A DNA stretch of 64,000 bases, from positions 124,001 through 188,000 of the forward strand of contig CAYOVH010000002.1 of the NCBI GenBank assembly GCA_964407405.1, in the 5' to 3' direction. The position numbers were made by a program, and so were the translations under genes. Below the pieces are notes generated by a model. It was not told where the DNA came from, did not search any database, and saw nothing but the letters and a program-made list of their open reading frames with translations. This stretch comes from JASLCR01 sp964407405. Lineage in GTDB: Bacteria > Patescibacteriota > Saccharimonadia > Saccharimonadales > Saccharimonadaceae. Positions 6,307-15,316 of this stretch are shown here, in pieces. Numbering within the stretch: the stretch's first letter is position 1; every line of letters begins with the position of its first letter.

Positions 6307-8046
6307 ATGTCGGATAATGAGGTGCTGGACAATTATGAGAAGCGTCGTATAGATACGCTGACTGATGAAATTGCTTTTCGTGAGTTGATTGAACTTGCGA
6401 GTGAGGTGTGTTTTGGACATCAACTTGAATTTGAGCCCTACAAATCACCCCAGCATGAAGCAGCACGGGTCATTGCGAAGCTGGGCGCTAGGGGGCTACG
6501 CAGTCTGCTTGATACTGACGCTGATACTTTGACGACTCGTGGTTGGGATGAGCGCGATACTGATGGTGAGGACGGCATTGAACATCTGTGGATCGATGCG
6601 CCCCATCGCTTTCCGCAGCTTACGAGCGATGAGCCGAGGCTGCACCTCGTGCATGAGGCAAGGCAATTTGGTCAAGAATTGCTCGATATGGCATATCGAT
6701 GTCTCGGCCCGGAAATCCACGAGAAAGCCCGGGCTTTTCGGGAAGCCACCAGTGATGAAGTACAACTAGACATCATTTTGTGGCTCCACAATCGGCTCAA
6801 TGAGTTTGCTTATGGCGGAAGGGGTCTTGAGTTAAATGAGGAAGGGGCCGAAGTTGATGGCTTTTACCACCCCGTGCGCCTTTCTCCGCTTGCCATCGGG
6901 CGATATCCCGATCATCGGCTCTCGCCTACCTGCCTGGGTATAAGTATTATTGCTGCCAGTTTTTTCGAAAAAGCTGGAGCCGATCACCTACACGTCGGGG
7001 TTATGCGCACGGCAATGCAGGCACAATTTAGTCGATTGCACCTACTCTTAGATCATATACGTGAAGTTGCCGAAACGAAAGGGACTTCGGTCGTCGAATC
7101 AGTGCAAAAAAGCATCACGGCTACGGCATCGAGCGTGCGCGAAAGGCTAAGCAATGACACTGGGTTTCATGCGGCAAATCTCGTGAGGCTTCAGAGCGGT
7201 GCATGGGCAACACTCGATGCCAATTTTTATATCATCTCTCTTGATGATAAGCCGAACTCTGCTAAAGGCAAGATATATGAGATTTTGAGACAATACGAGG
7301 AATCTGCGCCAGGGCTGGAGTTGACGTATCTTAGGCGGGCTGGGGCGCCAGCGGATTCTATTATGGCTTGGCTTATTGACGAGAGAATGCCCCGGCCACA
7401 ATATGACGATGATACTTTGCGGCGCATTTTGCTAGAAGAGGACGAATCAATCCCCGATAAATTGCGCCAGATAATCATGCCAGAGCTACTAAAAGACCAG
7501 ACAGGCGGGCGCCCAGAGGTGGTTGAGTTTATTGATAAAATGTACTCGCAAAATGCTTTTTATGGTTGCTTTGAAAAATATGTGTTGTGGGGAGAGTCTC
7601 TTGAAGTGGTACTTGGGCGCTGTAAGCAAGATGGTGAGTATCTCCGGAGGCGTATCGATGACCTTAAGAGTATGTGGGTACCGGCTGTTGTATCAATGGC
7701 TGTGCAGGCAACCAATCAATATGCCGAATATTGCCGCTGCGATGATCACGAGATGCTCGAGGTAGGTTTACCTGCACAACGAATTGGCCTCGCGGTACTA
7801 AAAGACTTTGACCTGTATTGTGGCGGGGATATTTCACCAGGTTTTTGGATATCAAACTGGGCTAGCCAGATACCAGTGATTGAGGCAATGGATAGTGAAG
7901 ACAAAGTGAGTCGACCAGGTCAACATAGACTCGCCAGAGCGCACGCAGCTTCACTTAGTTGGAGTCGCTTGCGGTATGAAAAAAGCTGTGGTATAGTAAA
8001 CTCGTTCATCTCCCGACAGAAGGAGGCCAAAAATGGCGAAGGTTGA
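6307..8046 (+). CDS. Large hypothetical protein, possible cysteine-protease-like fold
   Basis: A 579-residue soluble protein. The start at 6307 is chosen because TTGCTT-16-TAGAAT (6290-6295) ends 11 nt upstream; the earlier ATG at 6238 falls within the preceding terminator hairpin. The middle contains HRLSPTCLGISIIAASFFEK followed about 100 residues later by GAWATLDANF. This pattern vaguely recalls the Cys and His/Asp motifs of transglutaminase-like proteins, but I am not sure of it. The C-terminal 20 residues are encoded across the promoter of the next gene and overlap its start by 14 nt. No neighbour clarifies the role. Confidence 0.6.
   Translation: MSDNEVLDNYEKRRIDTLTDEIAFRELIELASEVCFGHQLEFEPYKSPQHEAARVIAKLGARGLRSLLDTDADTLTTRGWDERDTDGEDGIEHLWIDAPHRFPQLTSDEPRLHLVHEARQFGQELLDMAYRCLGPEIHEKARAFREATSDEVQLDIILWLHNRLNEFAYGGRGLELNEEGAEVDGFYHPVRLSPLAIGRYPDHRLSPTCLGISIIAASFFEKAGADHLHVGVMRTAMQAQFSRLHLLLDHIREVAETKGTSVVESVQKSITATASSVRERLSNDTGFHAANLVRLQSGAWATLDANFYIISLDDKPNSAKGKIYEILRQYEESAPGLELTYLRRAGAPADSIMAWLIDERMPRPQYDDDTLRRILLEEDESIPDKLRQIIMPELLKDQTGGRPEVVEFIDKMYSQNAFYGCFEKYVLWGESLEVVLGRCKQDGEYLRRRIDDLKSMWVPAVVSMAVQATNQYAEYCRCDDHEMLEVGLPAQRIGLAVLKDFDLYCGGDISPGFWISNWASQIPVIEAMDSEDKVSRPGQHRLARAHAASLSWSRLRYEKSCGIVNSFISRQKEAKNGEG
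7969..7997 (+). promoter_or_regulatory. Promoter of the 56-aa gene, inside the preceding CDS
   Basis: TTGCGG (7969-7974), 17 nt, TATAGT (7992-7997). It lies in the last 80 bases of the 6307-8046 reading frame. The short leader contains CTCC pairing with the GGAG of the Shine-Dalgarno (CTCC-cgacagaa-GGAG). Confidence 0.65.
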
Positions 8047-8203
8047 TCCGGCTGGTCTTGAGGATCTTGTCAGGGAGGCTGGGGTCAGTGCGCGTACTGC
8101 GAAGAAGCTTCGCGACGCAAACGAGCCCAAGGCGGCGGCAACCAAGAAGCCGCGCGGCCACGGCGCTCCCACTCAGGAGCAGATCGTCATCGAGGACATC
8201 TGA
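8033..8203 (+). CDS. Small basic protein, 56 aa, unknown
   Basis: ATG at 8033 follows a strong GAAGGAGG. The 56 residues begin MAKVDPAGLEDLV, then an Ala/Lys/Arg-rich middle with SARTAKKLR, and end in acidic IVIEDI. The middle could be a small helix-turn-helix-like or nucleic-acid-binding segment, but nothing is certain. It has its own promoter inside the upstream gene and a double hairpin downstream. GC content is higher than in its neighbours. Confidence 0.65.
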   Translation: MAKVDPAGLEDLVREAGVSARTAKKLRDANEPKAAATKKPRGHGAPTQEQIVIEDI

Positions 8204-8210
8204 TCTGCTG

Positions 8211-8296
8211 GGCGGGCGGTCGGCAATCGTTGATCGCCCGCCAAAGGGAATCTTGAACGTACCGCTCTCGCCCTATCTGGGGCTGGAGCGGCTTTT
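8211..8296 (+). terminator. Two hairpins ending the 56-aa gene
   Basis: First GGCGGGCG (8211-8218)/CGCCCGCC (8235-8242) without a T tract. Then CCGCTC (8262-8267) with inner GCCC/GGGC and GAGCGG (8286-8291), followed by CTTTTC. The second is the likely terminator. Confidence 0.65.
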
Positions 8297-8328
8297 CATA
8301 TGCGAGCGTTGATTTCCCTATGTGAATG

Positions 8329-9030
8329 TCAGTTCTGACTGAGGAGATGATACTGACCGGGACGAATCTGAGCTAGCTCGTATGGTCCAAATTGAGTGCG
8401 GTGGAGTGTCCTGATGGTATAGCCTAGTGCGGAAAATGTGCGGCGGATCTGACGGTTACGGCCTTCGTGCATGGTAATACGGTAGTTTGTAGCTGTAGTT
8501 GGCTGGTCGTCTATCTTCTCGACCACAAATTTACTAGGGCCATCTTCGAGCATGATTCCGTAATCAGAGATCATCTGCTGATGGAGCGGCTCAAGTGGTT
8601 TATCTAGAGCTACCTCGTATATCTTTGTCTTGTAAAATTTCGGATGGGTCATTTGGTGAGCGAAATCGCCGTCATTTGTCAGGAGGATGAGACCTGATGA
8701 ATCTTTGTCGAGCCGACCAACAGGCTTGAGTATGTGGTACTTGACCGGGAGGAGCTCGTAGATCGTGGGGCTGTCGCCCTGTGGACGCCGCGAGCAGACG
8801 TAGCCGACGGGTTTGTGTAGGACCAAGTAGAGATACGTGGCGTCTTTTTTGACGGCAACACCGTTGACTTTGATAGTAGCCTCCTCGGCTGCACGAGCGC
8901 CGAGCCCAACTATTTTGTCGTTGACTGTCACCTTGCCTTGTTCGATTAGGGTATCGGCAGCACGGCGTGAGATTCCCAGCTCAAGTGCGAGGAATTTGTT
9001 GAGTCGGACTGAGCGCCTATCGTTGGTCAT
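8329..9030 (-). CDS. RluB/RsuA-family pseudouridine synthase
   Basis: Converts uridine to pseudouridine in rRNA. The 233-residue protein has an N-terminal S4 RNA-binding domain (VRLNKFLALELGISRRAAD, to ~60), then the RsuA catalytic domain with GRLDKDSSGLILLTNDG, where the Asp is the nucleophile, and the family ending HEGRNRQIRR. The exact rRNA target (RluB, RluE, RluF or RsuA type) cannot be decided here. TATACT lies 7 nt before the ATG, so the mRNA is probably leaderless. Confidence 0.93.
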   Translation of the reverse strand: MTNDRRSVRLNKFLALELGISRRAADTLIEQGKVTVNDKIVGLGARAAEEATIKVNGVAVKKDATYLYLVLHKPVGYVCSRRPQGDSPTIYELLPVKYHILKPVGRLDKDSSGLILLTNDGDFAHQMTHPKFYKTKIYEVALDKPLEPLHQQMISDYGIMLEDGPSKFVVEKIDDQPTTATNYRITMHEGRNRQIRRTFSALGYTIRTLHRTQFGPYELAQIRPGQYHLLSQN

Positions 9031-9077
9031 ACTAATGAGTATATACTACCACTCAGCCCGACTGTAGCTTGATGTTT

Positions 9078-10007
9078 TTATGCTGTCGGGGCTTGTGGCG
9101 GTGAGACGGGTGGGGTCTGTGGTGAAGGTGGATTATCATCCTGAGTTGGCACCGGTGTAGCTGCTGGCGGTGCAATAGGTGTTGTCGGTACCGAGGACGG
9201 TGGAGTAGATGCTGCTGGCGGTGCGGACGCCGGCGGTTGTGTTGGCGTGTTTACAGGTGCAGGAGTTGGGCTTTCTTTTGATAGTTCTTCGGCTATCAGG
9301 TCTGATATGGGAGCTGTACCGTCGTCCGGCTGGGAGATCGGTTGAATGACGCGATCTGCAAGGGCGTTACCTGTACCAGCGCCAGGACGCGGTGTTGAGA
9401 ATGGTGCGGTTGGCTGTGGTAATGTTGCAGGTTCAGGCTCGGATACTGGCAGTGTTGCCGGTTGTGGAGGCGCGGCAGCCACAGGTGTTGGTGCTGGGCG
9501 CGAAGGTGGTGCAACCGATGCGGCTGGGCGTGGTCCTGGTGCAGCAGTTGTTGATGATTGAGCTTGTGGGGCCGGTGATGGCGTGGCTGTCGGAGTTGCT
9601 GGCGACGCCGATCCAAATGGCGTAGGACTGACAACCGGTGAGTCGCCGAGGACTTCATGAACAGTACGAACAACATCTTCGATACCGACCTGAGACTTTA
9701 CGAGATAGCGGTCGGCACCAAGCTGCTCGCCTCTTTTGCGCTGATCTTCAGAAGAGAGCGCAGTCATCATAATGACCTTGATATTTTTCGTTTCTGTAGT
9801 GGAGCGCAAAATATCAAGCATATCGAAGCCAGATATCTTTGGCATCATAACATCCGAAACGATCAGCGCTGGACGATCTTTTATTGCCATAGCGAGCGCT
9901 TCTTCCCCATCGCCGGCGCTGACGATATCATAGCCTTCTGCTAGCAGCCGCACCCCGTATATCTCGCGAAGACTTTTATCGTCTTCTACTAACAATATCT
10001 TGGTCAT
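9078..10007 (-). CDS. Response regulator with long Pro/Ala/Thr-rich tail
   Basis: Residues 1-122 form a complete receiver domain: acidic VEDD near the N terminus, phospho-acceptor in VSDVMMPK (about D53), MMTAL with the conserved Thr, and YLVK with the conserved Lys. The remaining ~185 residues are low-complexity Pro/Ala/Thr/Ser-rich sequence with no DNA-binding domain, so output is probably by protein contact or the domain is a linker. It is 34 nt downstream of the 710-aa histidine kinase, which is its likely partner. -10 TACACT lies 9 nt before the ATG. Confidence 0.88.
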   Translation of the reverse strand: MTKILLVEDDKSLREIYGVRLLAEGYDIVSAGDGEEALAMAIKDRPALIVSDVMMPKISGFDMLDILRSTTETKNIKVIMMTALSSEDQRKRGEQLGADRYLVKSQVGIEDVVRTVHEVLGDSPVVSPTPFGSASPATPTATPSPAPQAQSSTTAAPGPRPAASVAPPSRPAPTPVAAAPPQPATLPVSEPEPATLPQPTAPFSTPRPGAGTGNALADRVIQPISQPDDGTAPISDLIAEELSKESPTPAPVNTPTQPPASAPPAASTPPSSVPTTPIAPPAATPVPTQDDNPPSPQTPPVSPPQAPTA

Positions 10008-10040
10008 AATATCCCTAGTGTACCATAAGCAGTTTTAAAA

Positions 10041-12173
10041 TTACCAGCTATTTGACGTATCCTCATTTTGTGGAATTTGGCGGCTTGGGATTTGGAGACC
10101 TCCGGGACGCGAGCCAGGGGCTGGGGGGAGATATGAGGTTGGATTTTGCTCGATTGCAGCAAGGGTCGGCTCTGTTGTTGGTTCCGGCGCGACGACCGAT
10201 GGCGGTTGGACGGGTGGTTCTGGCGGCATGGCAACTGGTATCTGAATTGAGGGTGAGGGTGCATCTACGATCGATTCCGGAGCCATGGGGGGTATCTCAG
10301 TAGCGACTGAGTCGGGTATGTTAGTCGTTTCGTCTGAAGCGTCCGAGAGTGTCGCGCCGTGTGTATCGGTGATTTCTGTTTTTGCTTCTACGTCTTCTTG
10401 GAGCGCATCGAGCATACGGGTAGCCTCTTCCTGGGACAGGCGCGGCAGCTCGAGATAAAATGTACTTCCGCTGCCGAAGTCGCTATCAACCCATACGCGG
10501 CCACCCATGACCTCTGCGAGACGACGGCATAAATAGAGACCAAGTCCGGTTCCTCCGATTTCGCGGGTCGCTGTATTGTCGACGCGATAAAACTTTTGGA
10601 ATAGATGCGGAATATCCTCGCGGGCTATACCGATGCCACTATCCTTGATACTAATGGAGACGTGTTCTTCATCACCAGTAACGTCGACAATGACGTCACC
10701 TTTTGGCGTGTATTTGATGGCATTCTCAACCAGATTTGACACTACCTCTCGTAGGTGATCGCTGTCAACATTGGTATAGAAGACTGGCGATATAGTACGG
10801 CTCTCATTTGTAGTCTCGTCGTCGGGCTGAGGCTTGTAAAAGAGTGCTAGGTTTTTTTCCTGAGCTTTTTGACGTAGTCCATCAACGACATCTCCAACAT
10901 AGGCAATGACGTCGACAACACCTGGGTGGTTGGAGAGTCTGCCATCTTCTGCCTTGGAAACATCCAAGAGGTCCTGAAAGAGTCGACCGAGGTGCTGAGC
11001 TGATGCGTGAGCTTTTTCGATAAAGTCGCGGGCTTTGTCATCGATTTGGGCTGTATTTGGATTGAGCGCAAGGCCGAGGTAGCCCTCAATACTGGCAACT
11101 GGCGTCCGCATCTCATGGCTGGCAGTCGAGATAAATTCTGCTTGCTCACGCTCTTCGGCGGCTTCGCGGGTGATGTCTTGAAAAACAATAATAACACCTT
11201 CGCCTGGCTGACCAATTGGCGAGACAACGAGTGACAGGAGACGCCGCTTGCCGCCACCTGTCGTGACATAAAAGTCTTTGGTGTGGATCTCATTGTTGGC
11301 GGCCAGGGCCTGCTCGATAGGGTCATTTGCTGCGGCGAGCGGCTTGCTTTCTTTATCGGTGAGCTTTAGGACCGACTTGTAGTTTAGGTTTACGGCGTCG
11401 GCATTGCCCCAGCCAATGATATGCTGAGCCGCCGGATTTATCAATTCGATGTTTCCCTGTGAATTGAGCGCTATGACGCCGTCGCCGATAGCATTGATAA
11501 CGACATCCGATTTGTTGCTGACTTGATTGAGCTCGCTGGCCAGCTCATTAAAAGCCCTATCTTCATTGGTGGACTTGGCTTTGATATGGAAGATGATATA
11601 GCTAATGGCAAGAGGAGCCAAGCCGACGATGCCCGTGACCAGCATACCGAGGATCGAGAGGTGCTTGCCGGCGACCATGTAGATGGTGAATGCGATTGCC
11701 ATTGTTCCAAGCGGAATCACCCCCCACCAGCCAAACACGCTGGCAAATACAGCGACGACCAGCCAGAGACCAGCAAAAGTTGATTGATGGTCGCCGGTAG
11801 CGATGATCAATGTGGCGGTTGTTGCTGCCAAAAGCAGATAGACTCCTAGTGCAGTCGCGAAAATATATCTCCGGGGAGTAAATAGATAACTAATAAACCC
11901 AGCACTAAACGTTGCAGCAGCCAGGATGGCTCCCCAGTCTGGAATGATCAGTGCCTCTGAGACTGATCCCAGGCTAACAAAATACGGTAGAAAATAGAGC
12001 ACGACAACAATTGCCGCGACAACCATTGCTGCCTCAGTGATGCGCCGATGCCAAAAACGTGTGAGCGATAACGGTGAAATAAGATGCCCCCTACTTTGCT
12101 TATCTATAGTATGCCAAATTGCTGGCAAAAACGCTATTGTTTTTCTATTTTTTTGAGCGTATTCTATAGACAA
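10041..12173 (-). CDS. Membrane sensor histidine kinase with PAS domain
   Basis: Order of parts: a short N-terminal tail; about six to seven transmembrane helices (residues ~48-200) forming a membrane-embedded sensor; a PAS domain (~215-335, VINAIGDGVIALN); HisKA with the phospho-acceptor His in TASHEMRTPVASIEGYL; and the ATPase with N box VENAIKYTPKG, G1 DSGIGI, F box FQKFYRVDN and G2 GTGLGLYLC. A Pro/Glu/Thr-rich 110-residue tail ends the protein, similar in style to that of its partner regulator. The start is uncertain: TTG at 12173 is the longest reading, and a later start before the first helix is possible. Confidence 0.9.
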   Translation of the reverse strand: MSIEYAQKNRKTIAFLPAIWHTIDKQSRGHLISPLSLTRFWHRRITEAAMVVAAIVVVLYFLPYFVSLGSVSEALIIPDWGAILAAATFSAGFISYLFTPRRYIFATALGVYLLLAATTATLIIATGDHQSTFAGLWLVVAVFASVFGWWGVIPLGTMAIAFTIYMVAGKHLSILGMLVTGIVGLAPLAISYIIFHIKAKSTNEDRAFNELASELNQVSNKSDVVINAIGDGVIALNSQGNIELINPAAQHIIGWGNADAVNLNYKSVLKLTDKESKPLAAANDPIEQALAANNEIHTKDFYVTTGGGKRRLLSLVVSPIGQPGEGVIIVFQDITREAAEEREQAEFISTASHEMRTPVASIEGYLGLALNPNTAQIDDKARDFIEKAHASAQHLGRLFQDLLDVSKAEDGRLSNHPGVVDVIAYVGDVVDGLRQKAQEKNLALFYKPQPDDETTNESRTISPVFYTNVDSDHLREVVSNLVENAIKYTPKGDVIVDVTGDEEHVSISIKDSGIGIAREDIPHLFQKFYRVDNTATREIGGTGLGLYLCRRLAEVMGGRVWVDSDFGSGSTFYLELPRLSQEEATRMLDALQEDVEAKTEITDTHGATLSDASDETTNIPDSVATEIPPMAPESIVDAPSPSIQIPVAMPPEPPVQPPSVVAPEPTTEPTLAAIEQNPTSYLPPAPGSRPGGLQIPSRQIPQNEDTSNSW

Positions 12174-12193
12174 TCACTGTAGGAGATATGCTT

Positions 12194-13420
12194 ATGACTG
12201 GCATCAATGACATGTTCAACAAAGTTTTTCCATCGGCAGAGGAGCTATGGAGGCGCGCTGATGCTGATATCTGTATGATCAATGTGAATGGCGAAATGCA
12301 CGATTTGCCACTGTTCGGGCTGGGGGTGGATGGCTTTAAGCAGATTGGTAGGACTAAAGAGCTGCACTCAAAAAGCCCCGGCCATCGAAAGATCGGCTCG
12401 GAGGTGCTGGCAAAGCTTGATGTCAATGGAGTGCCTCATCTTGCCCGGGTAATGATCCCCGATGATCAGTTGCGTCATGATGAAGCAACTGATTTTGCTT
12501 TCAATCGGTCAACGGCCTTCACCACTTCTATTCATGGGTATGCCGAGCGTGGCTCAAAGTCCATTGTGGCACGGACGCATCGACCGTTTGTGCAGACCGG
12601 CGCCGTGTATAGCGCGGCAAGTCCGATTGATCTATGGAAATTGCCAAAGACTACCTGGGAGGCACGCAATCAATCGATCTTTGCCCAATCCGAAGCTCGA
12701 GTGGTAATGCATAAGTTCTTGGCTGGACGGTTCGGCCTCCCCGAGAAATACGCTATACTGGGTGATTCAATGTCAGCGATAAACCAGCCGGCGATGTACG
12801 CGTATGACTTTATGCATGGTCAAGGTGTGGTAGACGATGAACTGACAACGACTGAATCAAAAATTATTGGGTTTCATGCCAAGGGCCGTAGCGTCGTACA
12901 GAAGCTTGAAGCCCACGATTTACCACGCGTAGGCATATGGGTAGCAAAGACATTGCTTGGTGGTTTTGCGGCGAGTGCATGCCTGGCTCGTGAAGGGAAA
13001 TTGCATACCGTACGGGGATCGGTGTCATCAAATCCCCAGTTTCATGCTAGTGCGTTTACTGGGACACTCAGGGCACTCACTAGTGGGGAGGCTGGACATG
13101 CTTTGAACTTTATCCCACATGATGCCGGAGGCTTGGAGGTGCTCTATGGAAACGATGATCTGTCGGATGTCGAAACTATTAGAGGGTTTTTTACGGCGCA
13201 TCCAAACGTCCACGAAAAGGTCATACCTGGCGGTACACATGGGGCGATCTTTCATTCGCTTGCCGATAAAGGACGGACGGAATGGGCCGTAAAGCTCAGC
13301 GATACATACGACGAGCAAAATGGTCGGTTAACCGGACCCGACTGGCGGTATATCAATAAAGTACCAGAGATTAATCCGATTGCCAATTTTGTAGAGACTG
13401 TTCGGATGGTAGCATCATAA
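12194..13420 (+). CDS. Alpha/beta-hydrolase-like protein, unknown substrate
   Basis: A 408-residue soluble protein. Signs of an alpha/beta-hydrolase core: AILGDSMSAI as a nucleophile elbow (G-x-S-x-S rather than G-x-S-x-G), LEVLYGNDDL for the acid, and IPGGTHGAIF for the histidine. The N-terminal ~170 residues are not recognised. Start 12194 is preferred over 12188 because AGGAG is then 8 nt away. The promoter is TTGTTT (12137-12142)-17-TATTCT (12160-12165). It ends at a bidirectional terminator shared with the opposite gene. Substrate unknown. Confidence 0.65.
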   Translation: MTGINDMFNKVFPSAEELWRRADADICMINVNGEMHDLPLFGLGVDGFKQIGRTKELHSKSPGHRKIGSEVLAKLDVNGVPHLARVMIPDDQLRHDEATDFAFNRSTAFTTSIHGYAERGSKSIVARTHRPFVQTGAVYSAASPIDLWKLPKTTWEARNQSIFAQSEARVVMHKFLAGRFGLPEKYAILGDSMSAINQPAMYAYDFMHGQGVVDDELTTTESKIIGFHAKGRSVVQKLEAHDLPRVGIWVAKTLLGGFAASACLAREGKLHTVRGSVSSNPQFHASAFTGTLRALTSGEAGHALNFIPHDAGGLEVLYGNDDLSDVETIRGFFTAHPNVHEKVIPGGTHGAIFHSLADKGRTEWAVKLSDTYDEQNGRLTGPDWRYINKVPEINPIANFVETVRMVAS

Positions 13421-13429
13421 AAATGTAAG

Positions 13430-13469
13430 GCCCGGTAGTAACGTAGCCGAGGCTAGGTTACTACCGGGC
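13430..13469. terminator. Bidirectional terminator between convergent genes
   Basis: A 13-bp perfect stem GCCCGGTAGTAAC (13430-13442)/GTTACTACCGGGC (13457-13469). On the minus strand it is followed by CTTACATTTTTATG, so the T tract favours minus-strand use. Confidence 0.75.
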
Positions 13470-13475
13470 GAATGG

Positions 13476-13745
13476 TCAGAGGCGTGACGCCACACGTCGT
13501 GCCTCTGCTTCCTTGAGGTCGCGGCCGTAGAGCAGGATCTTTCCATCCTGTCTTGCCTGTCGCGTTTCAAGCCAGGTGGTACGAAGTGCCGCTTGCTCCA
13601 ATGTGGAATCGGAGCAGTTGGCCAAACGCTCGTCGGCCTGCCGGAGCGCATCAAAGAGCGCTCCATGCGACAGAATGACGGCACCACCATGTTGCTCGAC
13701 AAGTCTTTTGATCTCTCGCCGAGCACAGGTAAAAGGTCCGTACAT
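13476..13745 (-). CDS. Small orphan protein, 89 aa, unknown
   Basis: A helical, Arg/Ala/Glu-rich protein. The start is set at ATG 13745 by the strong GGGAGGA 6 nt upstream; a longer in-frame start at 13778 lacks a binding site. The promoter TTGATT (13860-13855)-17-TATAAT (13837-13832) leaves a leader of about 80 nt containing the hairpin AGGACA-gcag-TGTCCT. It is monocistronic and shares the terminator at 13430. No family recognised. Confidence 0.62.
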   Translation of the reverse strand: MYGPFTCARREIKRLVEQHGGAVILSHGALFDALRQADERLANCSDSTLEQAALRTTWLETRQARQDGKILLYGRDLKEAEARRVASRL

Positions 13746-13831
13746 GATTTTCCTCCCAAGGTCGAATGTACTCGCCAATCCTACACAAACGCGTAGAACT
13801 CAAGGACACTGCTGTCCTGTGCGACTGGTCT

Positions 13832-13860
13832 ATTATATCACATATAGTATTATAAATCAA
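13832..13860 (-). promoter_or_regulatory. Promoter of the 89-aa gene
   Basis: TTGATT (13860-13855), 17 nt, TATAAT (13837-13832) on the minus strand. Confidence 0.7.
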
Positions 13861-13931
13861 GCATAAACGGGCTCGACAGACATACTATCGGGCTAGGATT
13901 GTACTTGCATCTTTGCAACCGAGACTTCAGC

Positions 13932-14957
13932 TTAGCGGCAATCGTAAGCTTCTGTTGTGATGCGCCCCTGCTCTACCAGCCAGCGATAGCTCCAGATGCC
14001 TTCGCCTGCCTTGTAGGTCCAGTAAAATGTAGCTGCTGCATGACTGTATTGGTGCGGCCATTCGCGGAGAAGTCTATTCTCGATTGCACGTTGCGCCTGT
14101 GTCGACAGCTGGCGAGCTGTTTGATGGCGTACAACGCCGCTCCATTCTCCGAGGATGACGTCCTGGGATCGTTGCAAGAGCCAGACCTTGACGCGATCGA
14201 GTCGGAGCGACTTTATAAACCAGTCAATTGGCAACCATCGCCAACCGCTCGAAAAATGATAGCGGTGCACATCGATTAGCACGGGTGCGTCTTTTGTACG
14301 GTGCCAGATCGCGTTTGAGAAGAGTAGTGGCGCGAAACTATCCGGATAAATAATTCGTGTGCCTGGCCGCACTACTTTGGCTATCTCGCGATAGGTACGG
14401 CGATAAAATGTCAGGAGCGGCCACATGGTCTTTATGGTTGTACGAGGCTCATTGAGCAACTGGATACCCCAGAGACTTGGTTGGGTATGGTAACGCCTTG
14501 CCAGTTTACAGAGCAAGTCAGCCGTCTCTGTGCGGTATTCTCTTTTTTCAAACCACTCTGCGCGGCCGGTTTTACCGCTGTGATCTTTGCCGTTTTGCGA
14601 TCCTTTTGCACTATGGAGATCGAGAAGTACTAGGATATTATACTTTTGTGCCATTCTCAGCGCCCAGTCAAGCCGGCTTATGCAAGCTGGGAGCGCACCA
14701 TCGCCATCAAACACCCAGTAGCCGATTGGTATGCGCACTATGTCTACTCCATGTGTAGATAGCCATGCAAAGTCGTCTTCGGTAACATATTTTGATAAGT
14801 GGTGTTTATACCGCTTGGCACCAGCTGGGGTTTGGACGAGCGTATAAAGATCAATGGCCTCTGTGCCTGCAAATAGTGATTTGTTCATCCACTTCTCCGG
14901 AATAAACCAGCCGCCGAGATTGACGCCATGAAGTGCTTGATGTTTACTTTTGGTCAT
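13932..14957 (-). CDS. Glycoside hydrolase family 5-like protein
   Basis: 341 residues with the GH5 (cellulase/exo-beta-glucanase) pattern: N-terminal HGVNLGGWFIPEKWM, VDIVRIPIGYW, LVLLDLHSAKGSQNG, acid/base Glu in IQLLNEPRT, conserved His in IDVHRYHF, and nucleophile Glu in VILGEWSGV. The N-terminal NLGGW motif resembles exo-1,3-beta-glucanases. I see no signal peptide, so it may be cytoplasmic or exported unconventionally. A weak -10 TATTTA lies 6 nt before the ATG. In an epibiont it may process host or biofilm glucan; that is inference. Confidence 0.88.
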   Translation of the reverse strand: MTKSKHQALHGVNLGGWFIPEKWMNKSLFAGTEAIDLYTLVQTPAGAKRYKHHLSKYVTEDDFAWLSTHGVDIVRIPIGYWVFDGDGALPACISRLDWALRMAQKYNILVLLDLHSAKGSQNGKDHSGKTGRAEWFEKREYRTETADLLCKLARRYHTQPSLWGIQLLNEPRTTIKTMWPLLTFYRRTYREIAKVVRPGTRIIYPDSFAPLLFSNAIWHRTKDAPVLIDVHRYHFSSGWRWLPIDWFIKSLRLDRVKVWLLQRSQDVILGEWSGVVRHQTARQLSTQAQRAIENRLLREWPHQYSHAAATFYWTYKAGEGIWSYRWLVEQGRITTEAYDCR

Positions 14958-15013
14958 ACCTTTTAAATAGCAAGGTGTTGTGTAGCTACGACAATTTCAA
15001 AGACGGTGGCCTA

Positions 15014-15232
15014 TTACTCACCCTTATTGCCCGACAAATATCTGCCTGCTACGCTTAGTGCAAACGATGGTAGAATGACGAACACACAGATAAACAGCAG
15101 TTTTTGTAGCCAATGATTGAGGTCTGATGTAGCGCCATCATCTCTTAGCGGCGCGGTGAGTATCATCAATATCCCTATAATGCCAAATGCTACCGATGCG
15201 GTGATAAATACTTTTGTTGCAGCTTTTTGCAT
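15014..15232 (-). CDS. Small two-helix membrane protein, 72 aa
   Basis: Two hydrophobic helices (about residues 8-28 and 43-62) separated by a short polar loop. AAGGGAAG lies 4 nt before the ATG. It follows the LiaF-like gene by 84 nt on the same strand and may be co-transcribed with it. No family recognised. Confidence 0.6.
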   Translation of the reverse strand: MQKAATKVFITASVAFGIIGILMILTAPLRDDGATSDLNHWLQKLLFICVFVILPSFALSVAGRYLSGNKGE

Positions 15233-15316
15233 GTAACTTCCCTTTCTTGTTTAAACCTTCAATTACTTCGTACTTGCTCTTTGGTAGTTGATGTTCATGA
15301 GGTGACCACCCTCCTA

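Noticed and set aside
9296..9676. His/Gln-rich frame inside the response regulator tail
   Set aside because: It is the out-of-frame reading of the Pro/Ala-rich codons; no start signals.
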